Part shown: positions 1 to 8,736 of the stretch, in pieces | Layout of the letters: every line of letters begins with the position of its first letter | Numbering within the stretch: the first letter of the stretch is position 1 | Assembly (NCBI RefSeq): GCF_000148545.1 | Contig: NZ_AEDV01000025.1 | Location: 1 to 38,980 of the forward strand | Source of the DNA: Streptococcus mitis SK597 | Lineage (GTDB): Bacteria; Bacillota; Bacilli; Lactobacillales; Streptococcaceae | DNA length: 38,980 nucleotides | Direction of reading: 5' to 3' | The notes under the pieces: model-generated | Told to the model about the DNA's origin: nothing | Seen by the model: the letters and a program-made list of their open reading frames with translations, nothing else | The model's database searches: none | Position numbers and translations under genes: made by a program

Positions 1-1423
1 CGGCATCTCCAGGATAGGCTTCTTTTTTGCCTTGGACGATTTGATAGCAATCGGCTCCCTTACCAGCGATAATAACTGCATCTAATTCGTGATTTGTGAT
101 ATCCATAGCTGCCTTGATGGCCTCTTGGCGATCCGCAATTTTTTCAACAGGATGATTGATGTAGCTACTAATTTCATCTGCAATGGCCATTGGGTCCTCA
201 TAGTTGGGGTCATCAGCAGTCAAAAAGACTTGAATCTCAGGGTGCTGATTGAGGAGGAGGCCAAAGTCCTTACGACGACTTTCTCCCTTGTTTCCTGTCG
301 AACCGAGAACCAGAGCAATTTTTCCAGTTTGATGAGTTTCAACCACATTGATGAGTTTTTTGAGACTATCCCCATTGTGGGCGTAGTCGATGAAGACCTT
401 GGCTCCATTTTTCTGAGTCAGGACTTCCATACGACCAGGAACGCGAGTTGCAGCGATTCCTTTTTTAATGTCCTCAAGACTAGCTCCGAGACGGAGACAA
501 GCAAGTCCAGCAGCAACGGCATTTTCTTGGTTGAAGTGACCAATCAGTTGGATATCATAGTCTCCAGCGAGTTTACCCGTAGCTGAAAAACTAAAGGCTT
601 TGGAATTCTCGATTTGATTATTTGATTGGCTACCATAGAAATCATGGTCTTGATCTGCCACTTGTTCTTTCAAGACAGAAAAGTGGTCCATGTCACTGTT
701 AACGATGACTGCTCGGCTATTTTCCATCAAGAGACGTTTGTGGTAGAAGTAGTCTTCAAAGCTAGGGTGTTCAATCGGGCCGATATGGTCGGGGCTGATA
801 TTGAGGAAAACTCCCACATCAAAGGTTAGACCATAGACACGTTTGACCAGATAGGCCTGACTGGATACTTCCATGATGAGGTGGGTACGGTCATTTTGCA
901 CAGCCTGATTCATCATATCAAAGAGGTCAATACTCTCAGGGGTTGTCAATGCAGACTTAAAGAAAGTCTTGCCATCTAAAGTTGTATTCATAGTCGAGAG
1001 CATAGCAGGTCGATGCCCTTGAGATAAGATGTTATAAGCGAAATAGGCTGCTGTTGTTTTACCCTTAGTACCAGTAAAGGCAAGGAGTTTGAGTTTTTCC
1101 TGTGGATTTCCATAAAATTCCATAGCTATCAAACTCATGGCTTTCTTGATATCACTGACGATAATAGCAGGAATACCAACTTCATAGTCTTCTTCAGCCA
1201 CATACCAACCGAGACCTTGAGAGATGGCTGAAAGCAGAAATTCCTTCTTAAAGGCAGCACCTTTGACGAAAAAGAGGCTCTTTTCTTTGGCCTTGCGACT
1301 GTCATAGCAGATGGTGTCAAATACGACATGGCTGTAGTTGTAGTGATAATGTCCTTGGTCGATAATCTCGCGGAAGAGACCATCTTTCTTTAATATATCT
1401 AATACGGTTTCAATCTTAATCAT
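1..1423 (-). CDS. murE: UDP-MurNAc-tripeptide synthetase MurE (L-lysine-adding), 3' end cut by window
   Basis: Cytoplasmic Mur ligase that adds L-lysine to UDP-MurNAc-L-Ala-D-Glu using ATP, the third amino acid of the peptidoglycan stem. The minus-strand frame is open from the ATG at 1423 to the window edge, about 474 codons, so only the last few residues are missing. The ATP-binding loop GTKGKTT lies at about residues 118-124. The later stretch reads [10 protein letters not shown] where diaminopimelate-adding MurE enzymes carry DNPR, which fits the lysine-specific type of streptococci. The start is preceded only by a weak purine stretch (AGAAAG), and a predicted promoter lies so close that the mRNA may be almost leaderless. 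It is divergent from a lipid flippase gene, a fitting neighbour because both act in cell-wall synthesis. Identification rests on near end-to-end similarity to remembered pneumococcal MurE. Confidence 0.97.
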   Translation of the reverse strand, partial: MIKIETVLDILKKDGLFREIIDQGHYHYNYSHVVFDTICYDSRKAKEKSLFFVKGAAFKKEFLLSAISQGLGWYVAEEDYEVGIPAIIVSDIKKAMSLIAMEFYGNPQEKLKLLAFTGTKGKTTAAYFAYNILSQGHRPAMLSTMNTTLDGKTFFKSALTTPESIDLFDMMNQAVQNDRTHLIMEVSSQAYLVKRVYGLTFDVGVFLNISPDHIGPIEHPSFEDYFYHKRLLMENSRAVIVNSDMDHFSVLKEQVADQDHDFYGSQSNNQIENSKAFSFSATGKLAGDYDIQLIGHFNQENAVAAGLACLRLGASLEDIKKGIAATRVPGRMEVLTQKNGAKVFIDYAHNGDSLKKLINVVETHQTGKIALVLGSTGNKGESRRKDFGLLLNQHPEIQVFLTADDPNYEDPMAIADEISSYINHPVEKIADRQEAIKAAMDITNHELDAVIIAGKGADCYQIVQGKKEAYPGDA

Positions 1424-1430
1424 ACTTTCT

Positions 1431-1459
1431 ATTGTAAACCGAAAGTCGTAAATTTACAA
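1431..1459 (-). promoter_or_regulatory. Predicted sigma-A promoter of murE
   Basis: On the minus strand, TTGTAA (1459-1454) is followed after 17 bp by TACAAT (1436-1431). Transcription would be expected to start about 7 bases further on, at or next to the murE ATG at 1423, leaving almost no 5' leader. The -35 box overlaps that of the opposite promoter. Confidence 0.65.
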
Positions 1460-1481
1460 GTAACAAGGAAAAGTTTATAAT
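1453..1481 (+). promoter_or_regulatory. Predicted sigma-A promoter of the flippase gene
   Basis: TTTACA (1453-1458), 17-bp spacer, TATAAT (1476-1481). Its -35 box shares bases with the -35 box of the divergent murE promoter, so RNA polymerase probably cannot occupy both at once. Confidence 0.75.
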
Positions 1482-1528
1482 GGAAGATAAGGAGTTTTTC
1501 CTAGTTATCAAAATTGAATGAGGAATCT

Positions 1529-3151
1529 ATGTCGCACGAAAACAATCACCAGCAGGCCCAGATGTTACGGGGGACTGCTTGGTTAACGGCTAGTAATTTT
1601 ATCAGTCGCCTACTCGGGGCCATCTATATTATCCCTTGGTATATCTGGATGGGATCTTATGCAGCTACGGCAAATGGTCTCTTTACCATGGGTTACAATA
1701 TCTATGCTTGGTTCTTGCTGGTTTCAACAGCAGGTATTCCAGTTGCGGTGGCCAAGCAAGTTGCCAAGTATAATACCATGCGAGAAGAGGAGCATAGCTT
1801 TGCCCTGATTCGGAGCTTTTTAGGATTTATGACAGGACTAGGCCTCGTTTTTGCCCTAATCTTGTATGTCTTTGCTCCTTGGCTAGCAGACTTATCTGGC
1901 GTGGGCAAAGACTTGATACCGATCATGCAAAGCTTGGCTTGGGGAGTCTTGATTTTCCCATCTATGAGTGTTATCCGAGGATTTTTCCAAGGGATGAATA
2001 ACCTGAAGCCTTATGCCATGAGTCAAATTGCTGAGCAGGTCATTCGTGTTATCTGGATGCTTCTAGCAACCTTTATCATTATGAAGCTCGGTTCAGGAGA
2101 TTACCTAACAGCGGTTACCCAATCGACCTTTGCGGCCTTTGTCGGCATGGTAGCTAGTTTTGCAGTTTTGGTCTATTTCCTTGCTCAAGAAGGGTTACTC
2201 AAAAGAGTCTTTGAAACGAGGGATAAGATTAACAGCAATCGTCTCTTGGTTGATACCATTAAGGAAGCTATTCCTTTTATATTGACAGGGTCTGCCATCC
2301 AGCTCTTCCAGATTTTGGACCAGATGACCTTTATCAATAGTATGAGCTGGTTTACCAACTACAGCAACGAGGACTTGGTTGTCATGTTTTCTTATTTCTC
2401 AGCCAACCCAAATAAAATCACTATGATTTTGATTTCTGTAGGGGTTTCAATTGGGGGTGTCGGTTTACCACTTTTGACTGAAAACTATGTCAAGGGGGAC
2501 TTGAAGGCAGCTTCTCGTCTGGTTCAGGACAGCATTACCATGCTTTTTGTATTCCTGCTACCAGCAACGGTTGGAGTGGTCATGGTAGGAGAACCTCTTT
2601 ATACAGTCTTTTATGGCAAGCCAGATAGTTTGGCTATGGGCTTGTTTGTCTTTGCAGTTTTGCAGTCTACTATTTTAGGCTTGTACATGGTCTTGTCTCC
2701 AATGCTTCAGGCCATGTTCCGCAACCGCAAGGCCGTTCTCTATTTTATCTATGGTTCTATTGCCAAGCTAGTCTTGCAAATACCTACCATCGCCCTCTTC
2801 CACAGTTACGGACCCTTGATTTCCACTACAATCGGCCTCGTTATTCCTAATGTCTTGATGTATCGGGACATTTGTCAAGTAACTGGTGTTAAGCGCAAGG
2901 TGATTTTGAAGCGAACCATTTTAATCAGTTTGTTGACCTTTGTTATGTTCATCGGTGTCGGTGCCATCCAGTGGATTTTAGGATTTGTATTCCAACCAAG
3001 TGGACGTTTGTGGAGCTTCCTTTATGTAGCCCTTGTCGGTGCCATGGGTGGAGGAGTATACGGGGTCATGAGTCTCCGTACCCGTTTGTTGGATAAGGTG
3101 ATTGGAAAAGCCCAAGCAGATCGCCTGCGAGCAAAATTAAAAATTTCTTAA
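1529..3151 (+). CDS. MurJ-like lipid II flippase (MVF/MOP superfamily, YtgP type)
   Basis: Polytopic membrane protein of 540 residues with about 12-14 hydrophobic segments and the polysaccharide-biosynthesis/MurJ fold signature, for example an early GTAWLTASNFISRLLG segment and charged loops between helices. Its streptococcal relative YtgP (S. pyogenes) complements loss of MurJ in E. coli, so the likely role is flipping lipid II across the membrane. I chose the ATG at 1529 because TGAGGA sits five bases upstream; a TTG at 1514 in the same frame would add five residues but has poorer spacing to a ribosome site. It is divergent from murE under its own promoter and ends at a hairpin terminator. 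The family is clear; the exact substrate (lipid II versus another undecaprenyl-linked sugar) is inferred. Confidence 0.9.
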   Translation: MSHENNHQQAQMLRGTAWLTASNFISRLLGAIYIIPWYIWMGSYAATANGLFTMGYNIYAWFLLVSTAGIPVAVAKQVAKYNTMREEEHSFALIRSFLGFMTGLGLVFALILYVFAPWLADLSGVGKDLIPIMQSLAWGVLIFPSMSVIRGFFQGMNNLKPYAMSQIAEQVIRVIWMLLATFIIMKLGSGDYLTAVTQSTFAAFVGMVASFAVLVYFLAQEGLLKRVFETRDKINSNRLLVDTIKEAIPFILTGSAIQLFQILDQMTFINSMSWFTNYSNEDLVVMFSYFSANPNKITMILISVGVSIGGVGLPLLTENYVKGDLKAASRLVQDSITMLFVFLLPATVGVVMVGEPLYTVFYGKPDSLAMGLFVFAVLQSTILGLYMVLSPMLQAMFRNRKAVLYFIYGSIAKLVLQIPTIALFHSYGPLISTTIGLVIPNVLMYRDICQVTGVKRKVILKRTILISLLTFVMFIGVGAIQWILGFVFQPSGRLWSFLYVALVGAMGGGVYGVMSLRTRLLDKVIGKAQADRLRAKLKIS

Positions 3152-3168
3152 AAAAATAATTTATAAAT

Positions 3169-3224
3169 AAAATGAATAAGTTGAGTTTTTTAAAAATCAA
3201 AACACTCTCTTATTCATTTTTTAT
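3169..3224 (+). terminator. Rho-independent terminator after the flippase gene
   Basis: AAAATGAATAAG (3169-3180) pairs perfectly with CTTATTCATTTT (3209-3220), with further pairing inside (GAGT/ACTC) and T-rich sequence after it. The A-run on the other side means it could also stop transcription from the right. Confidence 0.75.
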
Positions 3225-3297
3225 TGTTAGAATTGGATATGAAATGTAAAACAGAGAATAAATAATGAAAGTAATTGAATTTTATGTCAAAAAACAC

Positions 3298-3326
3298 TTG
3301 ACTAAAAAGTAGTTAGTTTGTATAAT
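3298..3326 (+). promoter_or_regulatory. Strong sigma-A promoter of aliB
   Basis: TTGACT (3298-3303), exactly 17 bp, TATAAT (3321-3326). A consensus AGGAGG ribosome site follows at 3345-3350, eight bases before the ATG. The combination predicts high expression. Confidence 0.85.
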
Positions 3327-3358
3327 AAAACAAATATTTAAATCAGGAGGTTCTGGAG

Positions 3359-5317
3359 ATGAAAAAGTCTAAGGCCAAGTATGCAACACTTGCAGGTATC
3401 GTGTTAAGTGCAGGTATTTTGTTAAGCGCGTGTGGAAATTCTAGCACAGGATCAAAAACATATAACTATGTTTACTCAAGCGATCCATCTAGTTTGAACT
3501 ATCTAGCAGAAAACCGTGCAACAACAAATGATATTGTGACCAATCTGGTAGATGGTCTCATGGAAAATGACCAATACGGGAACTATGTTCCATCCTTGGC
3601 AGAGGATTGGAGTGTTTCTAAGGACGGTTTGACCTATACTTACAAACTTCGTAAGGATATTAAGTGGTATACTTCAGATGGGGAAGAATATGCTCCTGTA
3701 ACTGCCCAAGATTTTGTGACAGGTTTGAAATATGCGGCTGATAAAAAATCAGAAGCCTTGTACTTAGTGCAAGAATCTGTTGCTGGTTTAGATGACTATA
3801 TCACTGGTAAAACAAGCGACTTTTCAACTGTCGGAGTCAAGGCTCTTGATGACCAAACTGTTCAGTACACTTTGACACGACCAGAATCTTACTGGAACTC
3901 AAAAACAACTTCAACCATTCTCTTCCCAGTCAATGCGGATTTCTTGAAATCAAAAGGGGATGATTTTGGGAAGGTAGACCCATCTAGCATTTTGTACAAT
4001 GGTCCTTTCTTGATGAAATCCTTTGTTTCAAAATCAGTTATCGAATTCAAGAAAAATCCTAGTTACTGGGATGCTAAAAATGTTTTTGTAGATGATGTGA
4101 AATTGGCCTATTATGATGGTAGTGACCAGGATGCACTGGCTCGTAACTTCGTGGAGGGGGCTTATAGCTATGCTCGTCTCTATCCAAACAGTTCAAGCTT
4201 TGAAGGAATTAAAGAGAAGAATAAGGACAATATCATCTATAGCATGCAAGATGCTACTTCTTACTTCTTAAACTTTAACCTAGATAGAAAATCTTATAAA
4301 TTCACTTCCAAGACAAGTGATGCTGAGAAGAAATCGACTCAAGAAGCGGTTCTTAACAAAAACTTCCGCCAAGCCATTAATTTTGCCTATGACCGTACAG
4401 CCTACGGGGCTCAATCTCAGGGAGAAGATGGTGCAACTAAGATTTTGCGTAACTTGGTTGTTCCTCCAAACTTCGTAAGTATCAACGGAAAAGACTTTGG
4501 TGAAGTAGTAGCCTCTAAGATGGTGAATTATGGTAAAGAATGGCAAGGAATCAACTTTGCGGATGCCCAAGATCCATACTACAATGCTGAAAAAGCCAAG
4601 GCTAAATTTGCAGAGGCTAAGAAAGAACTCCAAGCTAAAGGAGTTCAATTCCCTATCCACTTAGATAAAACTGTAGATTTGACAAATAAGGCAGAAATTC
4701 AAGGAATCAATTCCATGAAGCAATCAATAGAATCTGTCTTAGGTGCAGATAATGTTGTGATTGATGTTCATCAACTTTCTACAGAGGACTATGAAAGTTC
4801 AGGTTATCTTGCTCAAACTGCAGCTCAGAAGGATTATGATCTTTACAACGGTGGTTGGAGTCCAGACTATCAAGATCCTTCAACCTATCTTGACGTCTTT
4901 AACGTTAATTCTGGTGGTTTGATGCAAAATCTAGGTATAGAGCCTGGTGAAGCCAATGATAAAGCCAAGGCTGTTGGACTGGATGTCTACACTCAAATGT
5001 TGGAAGAAGCTAATAAGGAGCAAGATCCAGCTAAACGTTATGACAAATATGCGGATGCCCAAGCTTGGTTGGTGGATAGCTCTCTAGCAATTCCAAATGT
5101 TTCACTTGGTGGAACACCAACATTGAGAAAAATTGTTCCTTTCTCAACACCATATTCATTGGCTGGTAATAAAGGGGTTGAATCTTATAAATACCTCAAA
5201 TTACAAGATAAGACAGTCACAAAAGACGAATATGAAAAAGCCAAAGAAAAATGGTTGAAAGAAAAAGAAGAATCTAATAAAAAAGCCCAAGAAGAATTGG
5301 CAAAACATGTGAAATAG
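3359..5317 (+). CDS. aliB: Oligopeptide-binding lipoprotein AliB (SBP family 5)
   Basis: Membrane-anchored solute-binding protein that captures peptides for the Ami oligopeptide ABC transporter. It is 652 residues, the length I remember for pneumococcal AliB. It starts with a lipoprotein signal peptide ending in the lipobox LSAC, with the lipidated cysteine at residue 25. The body shows the SBP_bac_5 pattern: an early YVYSSDPSSLNYL segment, AEDWSVSKDGLTYTYKLRKD, and a late YDLYNGGWSPDYQDPSTYLD peptide-binding segment. The tail is a lysine- and glutamate-rich helix. No permease or ATPase genes adjoin it, as expected for the orphan Ali proteins that share the Ami permease. It is monocistronic, with its own strong promoter and a terminator. 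AliA or AliD are close paralogues; the position next to the flippase and murE supports AliB. Confidence 0.93.
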   Translation: MKKSKAKYATLAGIVLSAGILLSACGNSSTGSKTYNYVYSSDPSSLNYLAENRATTNDIVTNLVDGLMENDQYGNYVPSLAEDWSVSKDGLTYTYKLRKDIKWYTSDGEEYAPVTAQDFVTGLKYAADKKSEALYLVQESVAGLDDYITGKTSDFSTVGVKALDDQTVQYTLTRPESYWNSKTTSTILFPVNADFLKSKGDDFGKVDPSSILYNGPFLMKSFVSKSVIEFKKNPSYWDAKNVFVDDVKLAYYDGSDQDALARNFVEGAYSYARLYPNSSSFEGIKEKNKDNIIYSMQDATSYFLNFNLDRKSYKFTSKTSDAEKKSTQEAVLNKNFRQAINFAYDRTAYGAQSQGEDGATKILRNLVVPPNFVSINGKDFGEVVASKMVNYGKEWQGINFADAQDPYYNAEKAKAKFAEAKKELQAKGVQFPIHLDKTVDLTNKAEIQGINSMKQSIESVLGADNVVIDVHQLSTEDYESSGYLAQTAAQKDYDLYNGGWSPDYQDPSTYLDVFNVNSGGLMQNLGIEPGEANDKAKAVGLDVYTQMLEEANKEQDPAKRYDKYADAQAWLVDSSLAIPNVSLGGTPTLRKIVPFSTPYSLAGNKGVESYKYLKLQDKTVTKDEYEKAKEKWLKEKEESNKKAQEELAKHVK

Positions 5318-5330
5318 GGATTTTTCAAGA

Positions 5331-5365
5331 AAAACGATGGTTTCGAAAGAAGCTGTCGTTTTTTA
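5331..5365 (+). terminator. Terminator after aliB
   Basis: AAAACGATGGTTTC and GAAGCTGTCGTTTT form an imperfect stem with G-T pairs, followed by a run of T at 5359-5364. Confidence 0.7.
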
Positions 5366-5426
5366 TAGAATGATGGCAAATTTGGGCTGAAAGTGTTTAC
5401 ATTTTTTAATTGGTTTACTGAATTTA

Positions 5427-5435
5427 TGTTATAAT
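5427..5435 (+). promoter_or_regulatory. Extended -10 promoter upstream of the PH-like gene
   Basis: TGTTATAAT (5427-5435) is a perfect extended -10 element. No good -35 box stands 16-18 bp upstream, as often happens with extended -10 promoters. The predicted start near 5442 gives the next gene an unusually long leader of about 190 nt. Confidence 0.65.
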
Positions 5436-5441
5436 GAATAT

Positions 5442-5631
5442 AACAAAAACATGAGGAACTATTTTCGAAAGTCTCTTCCAGCGTTAATGGAAGTATGCAC
5501 ATGTTAGGATGATTTTATAGGAGGGATGCTGTCTACTAAAAAAGTAAGATAAAACGTAACAAATGATAAGTTCTTCGTTTATGTGAAGAATTCTTAACTG
5601 GCTATTTAGTGATTTTTATGGAGGTATCATC
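5442..5631 (+). promoter_or_regulatory. Long unexplained 5' leader (possible regulatory RNA or leader peptide)
   Basis: About 190 nt lie between the predicted transcription start and the next gene. The stretch contains a hairpin CTTCCA/TGGAAG near 5474-5493 and another stem, GTTCTTC/GAAGAAT, near 5571-5591. An 18-codon open frame begins at the ATG at 5451 (MRNYFRKSLPALMEVCTC). A further ATG near 5527 directly follows GGAGG and opens only eight codons. I do not recognise a known riboswitch class, T-box or ribosomal leader. It may be a regulatory leader or host a small RNA. This entry also covers the otherwise gene-free 5318-5631 interval. Confidence 0.35.
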
Positions 5632-6087
5632 ATGGGCGCTATTATGGAGTTTGCAACAGAAAAACAGATTGCATCATTTCTTTCAACTTGTCGCATTGAA
5701 GGGCAAAAGAATTTTCTGATGGCTTTTAAGAAAAAGACATTGCTGAAATCTTTTATTGATTTTTTCATTATAGGAGGTAGTTACTATGTTCAGTCGAGTG
5801 TGAAGCCTAAGATTCTGGCATTCACACCTAAGGGAATCTACTTGATGGACATCAGTGATGTAACTGGAAATCGTTCTAATCAAGTCGTAGAGATGCCTTG
5901 GAATCAAGTCAAAGATTTTACTTATCAGACAGTCTTGAATACAGTTAGGCTGAACTGGCACTATCAAAATGAAGACTACATTTTTTCTGTGGATGTCGGT
6001 CAGATTAGTCAGCATGTGGGCCAGTATCAATTTAATAAAGACCATTATGACTATTTAGCCCAACACGATTTCTTTCAGTCTAAGTAA
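5632..6087 (+). CDS. Hypothetical protein, possible bacterial PH-like domain
   Basis: A 151-residue cytoplasmic protein with no signal peptide. The central part alternates short beta-strand-like stretches, including KPKILAFTPKGIYLMDISD and MPWNQVKDFTYQ, a pattern typical of small bacterial PH-like domains in which a tryptophan-containing strand follows a 'translates to protein property' loop. That assignment is inference only. The start at 5632 follows GGAGG by eight bases; a second in-frame ATG at 5644 would shorten it by four residues. It stands alone between a long leader and a terminator, in the place where pneumococcal genomes also carry a hypothetical gene next to aliB. Function unknown. 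Confidence 0.7.
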   Translation: MGAIMEFATEKQIASFLSTCRIEGQKNFLMAFKKKTLLKSFIDFFIIGGSYYVQSSVKPKILAFTPKGIYLMDISDVTGNRSNQVVEMPWNQVKDFTYQTVLNTVRLNWHYQNEDYIFSVDVGQISQHVGQYQFNKDHYDYLAQHDFFQSK

Positions 6088-6107
6088 GGCCTAGCAATCA
6101 TTTTCAC

Positions 6108-6140
6108 AAAAGAATCTGGAAACTTTTCTGGATTCTTTTT
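6108..6140 (+). terminator. Terminator after the PH-like gene
   Basis: AAAAGAATC and GATTCTTTT pair around GGAAA/TTTTC, closing in a T run at 6136-6140. Confidence 0.8.
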
Positions 6141-6216
6141 AGCTTTACTCGATGAATCTATAGTTTGAAACTATAACTAGCTCTTGAAAAGAAGAAAATG
6201 AGTTGATGAAAATAAG

Positions 6217-6225
6217 TGGTACAAT
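6217..6225 (+). promoter_or_regulatory. Extended -10 promoter of metB-patB
   Basis: TGGTACAAT (6217-6225) is an extended -10 element. A ribosome site GGAGG follows at 6241-6245, six bases before the metB ATG. No convincing -35 box is present at normal spacing. Confidence 0.6.
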
Positions 6226-6251
6226 AGTTACTATAGATTTGGAGGAATTGT

Positions 6252-7346
6252 ATGAGCAAGGAATTACACATTAACACAATTTTGGCCCAGGCGGGTATTA
6301 AGTCAGATGAAGCGACAGGTGCCTTGGTGACACCGCTTCATTTTTCAACGACCTATCAGCATCCAGAGTTTGGGAAATCTACTGGATTTGACTATACACG
6401 CACTAAAAACCCCACTCGCAGTAAGGCGGAAGAAGTCTTGGCGGCCATTGAGTCCGCAGACTATGCCCTAGCTACTAGCTCAGGGATGTCAGCTATTGTA
6501 CTGGCCCTTAGCGTTTTTCCAGTAGGAAGTAAGGTTTTGGCTGTTCGTGACCTTTACGGTGGTTCTTTCCGCTGGTTCAATCAAGTGGAGCAGGAAGGCC
6601 GTTTCCATTTTACCTATGCCAATACAGAAGAAGAATTGATTGCCGAGTTGGAGAAGGATGTGGATGTTCTCTATATTGAAACACCAACCAATCCCTTGAT
6701 GTTGGAATTTGATATCGAAAAACTAGCAAAATTGGCTCATGCTAAGGGTGTCAAAGTGGTGGTGGACAATACCTTCTACAGCCCTATCTACCAACGTCCG
6801 ATTGAAGATGGAGCAGATATTGTTCTCCATTCAGCAACCAAGTATCTAGCAGGCCACAATGATGTCTTGGCTGGAGTGGTTGTGACCAATAGTTTAGAAC
6901 TATACGAGAAGCTTTTTTACAATCTCAATACGACAGGGGCAGTCTTGTCTCCATTTGACAGTTATCAATTGATTCGTGGTCTCAAGACCTTGTCTCTTCG
7001 TATGGAGCGCTCAACAGCCAATGCCCAAGAAGTGGTTGCCTTTTTGAAGGATTCTCCAGCAGTTAAGGAAGTTCTCTATACGGGTCGTGGGGGCATGATT
7101 TCCTTTAAAGTAGCCGATGAAACACGCATTCCTCATGTTTTAAACAGTCTCAAGGTCTTCTCTTTTGCGGAAAGTTTAGGCGGGGTAGAAAGTCTCATTA
7201 CTTATCCAACGACTCAAACTCACGCTGATATTCCAGCAGAAGTACGCCATTCTTATGGTTTGACAGATGACCTCTTGCGCTTGTCAATTGGGATTGAGGA
7301 TGCTAGAGATTTGATTGCAGATTTGCGCCAAGCCTTAGAAGGATAA
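6252..7346 (+). CDS. metB: Cystathionine gamma-synthase / gamma-lyase family enzyme
   Basis: PLP-dependent Cys/Met metabolism enzyme of 364 residues. It probably joins an activated homoserine ester with cysteine to make cystathionine in methionine synthesis; gamma-lyase or direct sulfhydrylation are related possibilities in this family. The PLP-binding lysine is K197 in SATKYLAGHNDVLAG. The segments SSGMSA (76-81), TPTNP (144-148) and VVDNTF (170-175) are family signatures. Seven bases separate it from the downstream C-S lyase gene, so the two are almost certainly co-transcribed and could convert cystathionine to homocysteine in sequence. The name metB is taken from the pneumococcal neighbourhood. 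Confidence 0.9.
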   Translation: MSKELHINTILAQAGIKSDEATGALVTPLHFSTTYQHPEFGKSTGFDYTRTKNPTRSKAEEVLAAIESADYALATSSGMSAIVLALSVFPVGSKVLAVRDLYGGSFRWFNQVEQEGRFHFTYANTEEELIAELEKDVDVLYIETPTNPLMLEFDIEKLAKLAHAKGVKVVVDNTFYSPIYQRPIEDGADIVLHSATKYLAGHNDVLAGVVVTNSLELYEKLFYNLNTTGAVLSPFDSYQLIRGLKTLSLRMERSTANAQEVVAFLKDSPAVKEVLYTGRGGMISFKVADETRIPHVLNSLKVFSFAESLGGVESLITYPTTQTHADIPAEVRHSYGLTDDLLRLSIGIEDARDLIADLRQALEG

Positions 7347-7353
7347 GACAAAG

Positions 7354-8520
7354 ATGGGAAAATATGATTTTACAAGCCTGCCCAATCGTTTAGGGCACCA
7401 TACCTATAAATGGAAAGAGGCAGAAACGGATAGTGAAGTTCTACCAGCTTGGATAGCGGATATGGACTTTGTGGTCTTGCCTGAAATCCGCCAAGCCGTG
7501 CAAACTTATGCGGATCAACTGGTCTATGGCTATACCTATGCCAGTGATGATTTAATTAAGGAAGTTCAAAAGTGGGAAGCCACACAACACGGTTACCACT
7601 TTGACAAAGAGGCTCTTGTCTTTATCGAGGGTGTGGTACCAGCCATCTCAACAGCTATTCAAGCCTTTACAAAAGAAGGCGAGGCGGTTCTGATTAACAC
7701 ACCTGTCTATCCACCTTTTGCTCGCAGTGTCAAGTTGAACAATCGCAGATTGATTACCAATTCTTTGGTGGAAAAGGATGGTCTGTTTGAGATTGACTTT
7801 GATCAACTTGAAAAGGATTTGGTGGAAGAGGATGTCAAACTTTATATTCTCTGCAACCCTCACAATCCTGGTGGACGTGTTTGGGAAAAGGAAGTGTTGG
7901 AGAAGATTGGCCAACTCTGTCAAAAACACGGTGTTTTCTTGGTTTCGGATGAGATTCACCAAGATTTGGCCCTCTTTGGCCACAAACACCAGTCTTTCAA
8001 TACTGTCAACCCTGACTTTAAAGAATTTGCTATCGTCTTGACCAGTGCCACTAAAACCTTTAATATTGCTGGGACAAAAAATTCCTATGCAGTCATTGAA
8101 AATCCTAAGTTGAGATTGGCTTACCAGAAGCGCCAGTTGACCAATAATCAGCATGAAATTTCAGGCTTGGGCTATTTGGCGACAGAAGCTGCTTATCGCT
8201 ATGGGAAGGATTGGTTAGAGGAACTCAAGCAAGTCTTTGAAGACCACATCAATTATGTGGTGGATTTATTTGGAAAAGAGACTAAAATCAAGGTCATGAA
8301 ACCGCAAGGAACCTACTTGATTTGGCTTGATTTTTCAGCCTATGACCTGACTGATGAAAGATTGCAAGAGCTGTTGAGAAATGAAGCTAAGGTTATCCTC
8401 AACCGTGGTTTGGATTTTGGAGAGGAAGGGAGTCTCCATGCCCGTCTCAATGTAGCCATGCCAAAATCCCTGCTGCAAGAAGTTTGTCAGCGGATTGTGA
8501 CGACTTTTGCCAAACGTTAA
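7354..8520 (+). CDS. patB: Cystathionine beta-lyase (C-S lyase, PatB/MalY family)
   Basis: Aminotransferase-fold class I/II PLP enzyme of 388 residues, in the MalY/PatB group of C-S lyases. The Schiff-base lysine is K234 in SATKTFNIAGTK, and SDEIHQDL (198-205) holds the aspartate that contacts the pyridine ring. The N-terminal WIADMDF segment is typical of this group. The enzyme would cleave cystathionine to homocysteine, pyruvate and ammonia, and relatives also release hydrogen sulfide from cysteine. It follows metB by seven bases, with its ribosome site (AAGGA) inside the end of metB. Downstream AT-only palindromic sequence at about 8542-8563 may end the transcript, but it is a weak candidate terminator. 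Confidence 0.9.
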   Translation: MGKYDFTSLPNRLGHHTYKWKEAETDSEVLPAWIADMDFVVLPEIRQAVQTYADQLVYGYTYASDDLIKEVQKWEATQHGYHFDKEALVFIEGVVPAISTAIQAFTKEGEAVLINTPVYPPFARSVKLNNRRLITNSLVEKDGLFEIDFDQLEKDLVEEDVKLYILCNPHNPGGRVWEKEVLEKIGQLCQKHGVFLVSDEIHQDLALFGHKHQSFNTVNPDFKEFAIVLTSATKTFNIAGTKNSYAVIENPKLRLAYQKRQLTNNQHEISGLGYLATEAAYRYGKDWLEELKQVFEDHINYVVDLFGKETKIKVMKPQGTYLIWLDFSAYDLTDERLQELLRNEAKVILNRGLDFGEEGSLHARLNVAMPKSLLQEVCQRIVTTFAKR

Positions 8521-8573
8521 AAATCGTTTTTATTATTTTTTAAATATTTTTAAAAAATATTTTCACTTATAAA

Positions 8574-8618
8574 ACACAATATATAGAGGTCCTTGAGGCC
8601 TCTATATATATCTTGTGT
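8574..8618. repeat. Large 45-bp imperfect palindrome
   Basis: ACACAATATATAGAGG at the left matches, with a small asymmetry, the reverse complement of CCTCTATATATATCTTGTGT at the right, around a short GTCCTTGAGG centre. No T tract follows on either strand, so it does not look like an ordinary terminator. It stands at the left edge of the AT-rich AbiF insertion, 54 bases after patB. It could be an insertion-element remnant, a cruciform or a protein-binding site. The AT-rich rest of 8521-8701 shows no gene. Confidence 0.6.
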
Positions 8619-8701
8619 TCTTACGTCTAAAAATAGCGCCATATATGGATTTTTTGGTTAAAAAAGATTGGAGCTACTACATTTGGTGGTATGGAAGGGG
8701 G

Positions 8702-8730
8702 TTTACAAAAAATTGGGATTAGGCTATAAT
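8702..8730 (+). promoter_or_regulatory. Consensus-like promoter for the AbiF-associated RNA
   Basis: TTTACA (8702-8707), exactly 17 bp, TATAAT (8725-8730). The predicted start near 8737 lies about 70 bases before the abiF ATG and at the beginning of a short structured RNA ending in nine T. Confidence 0.8.
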
Positions 8731-8736
8731 AATTGT

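Noticed and set aside
1-1423. Broken murE gene
   Set aside because: Reading the minus strand shows one uninterrupted frame; it only lacks a stop because the gene runs past the window edge.
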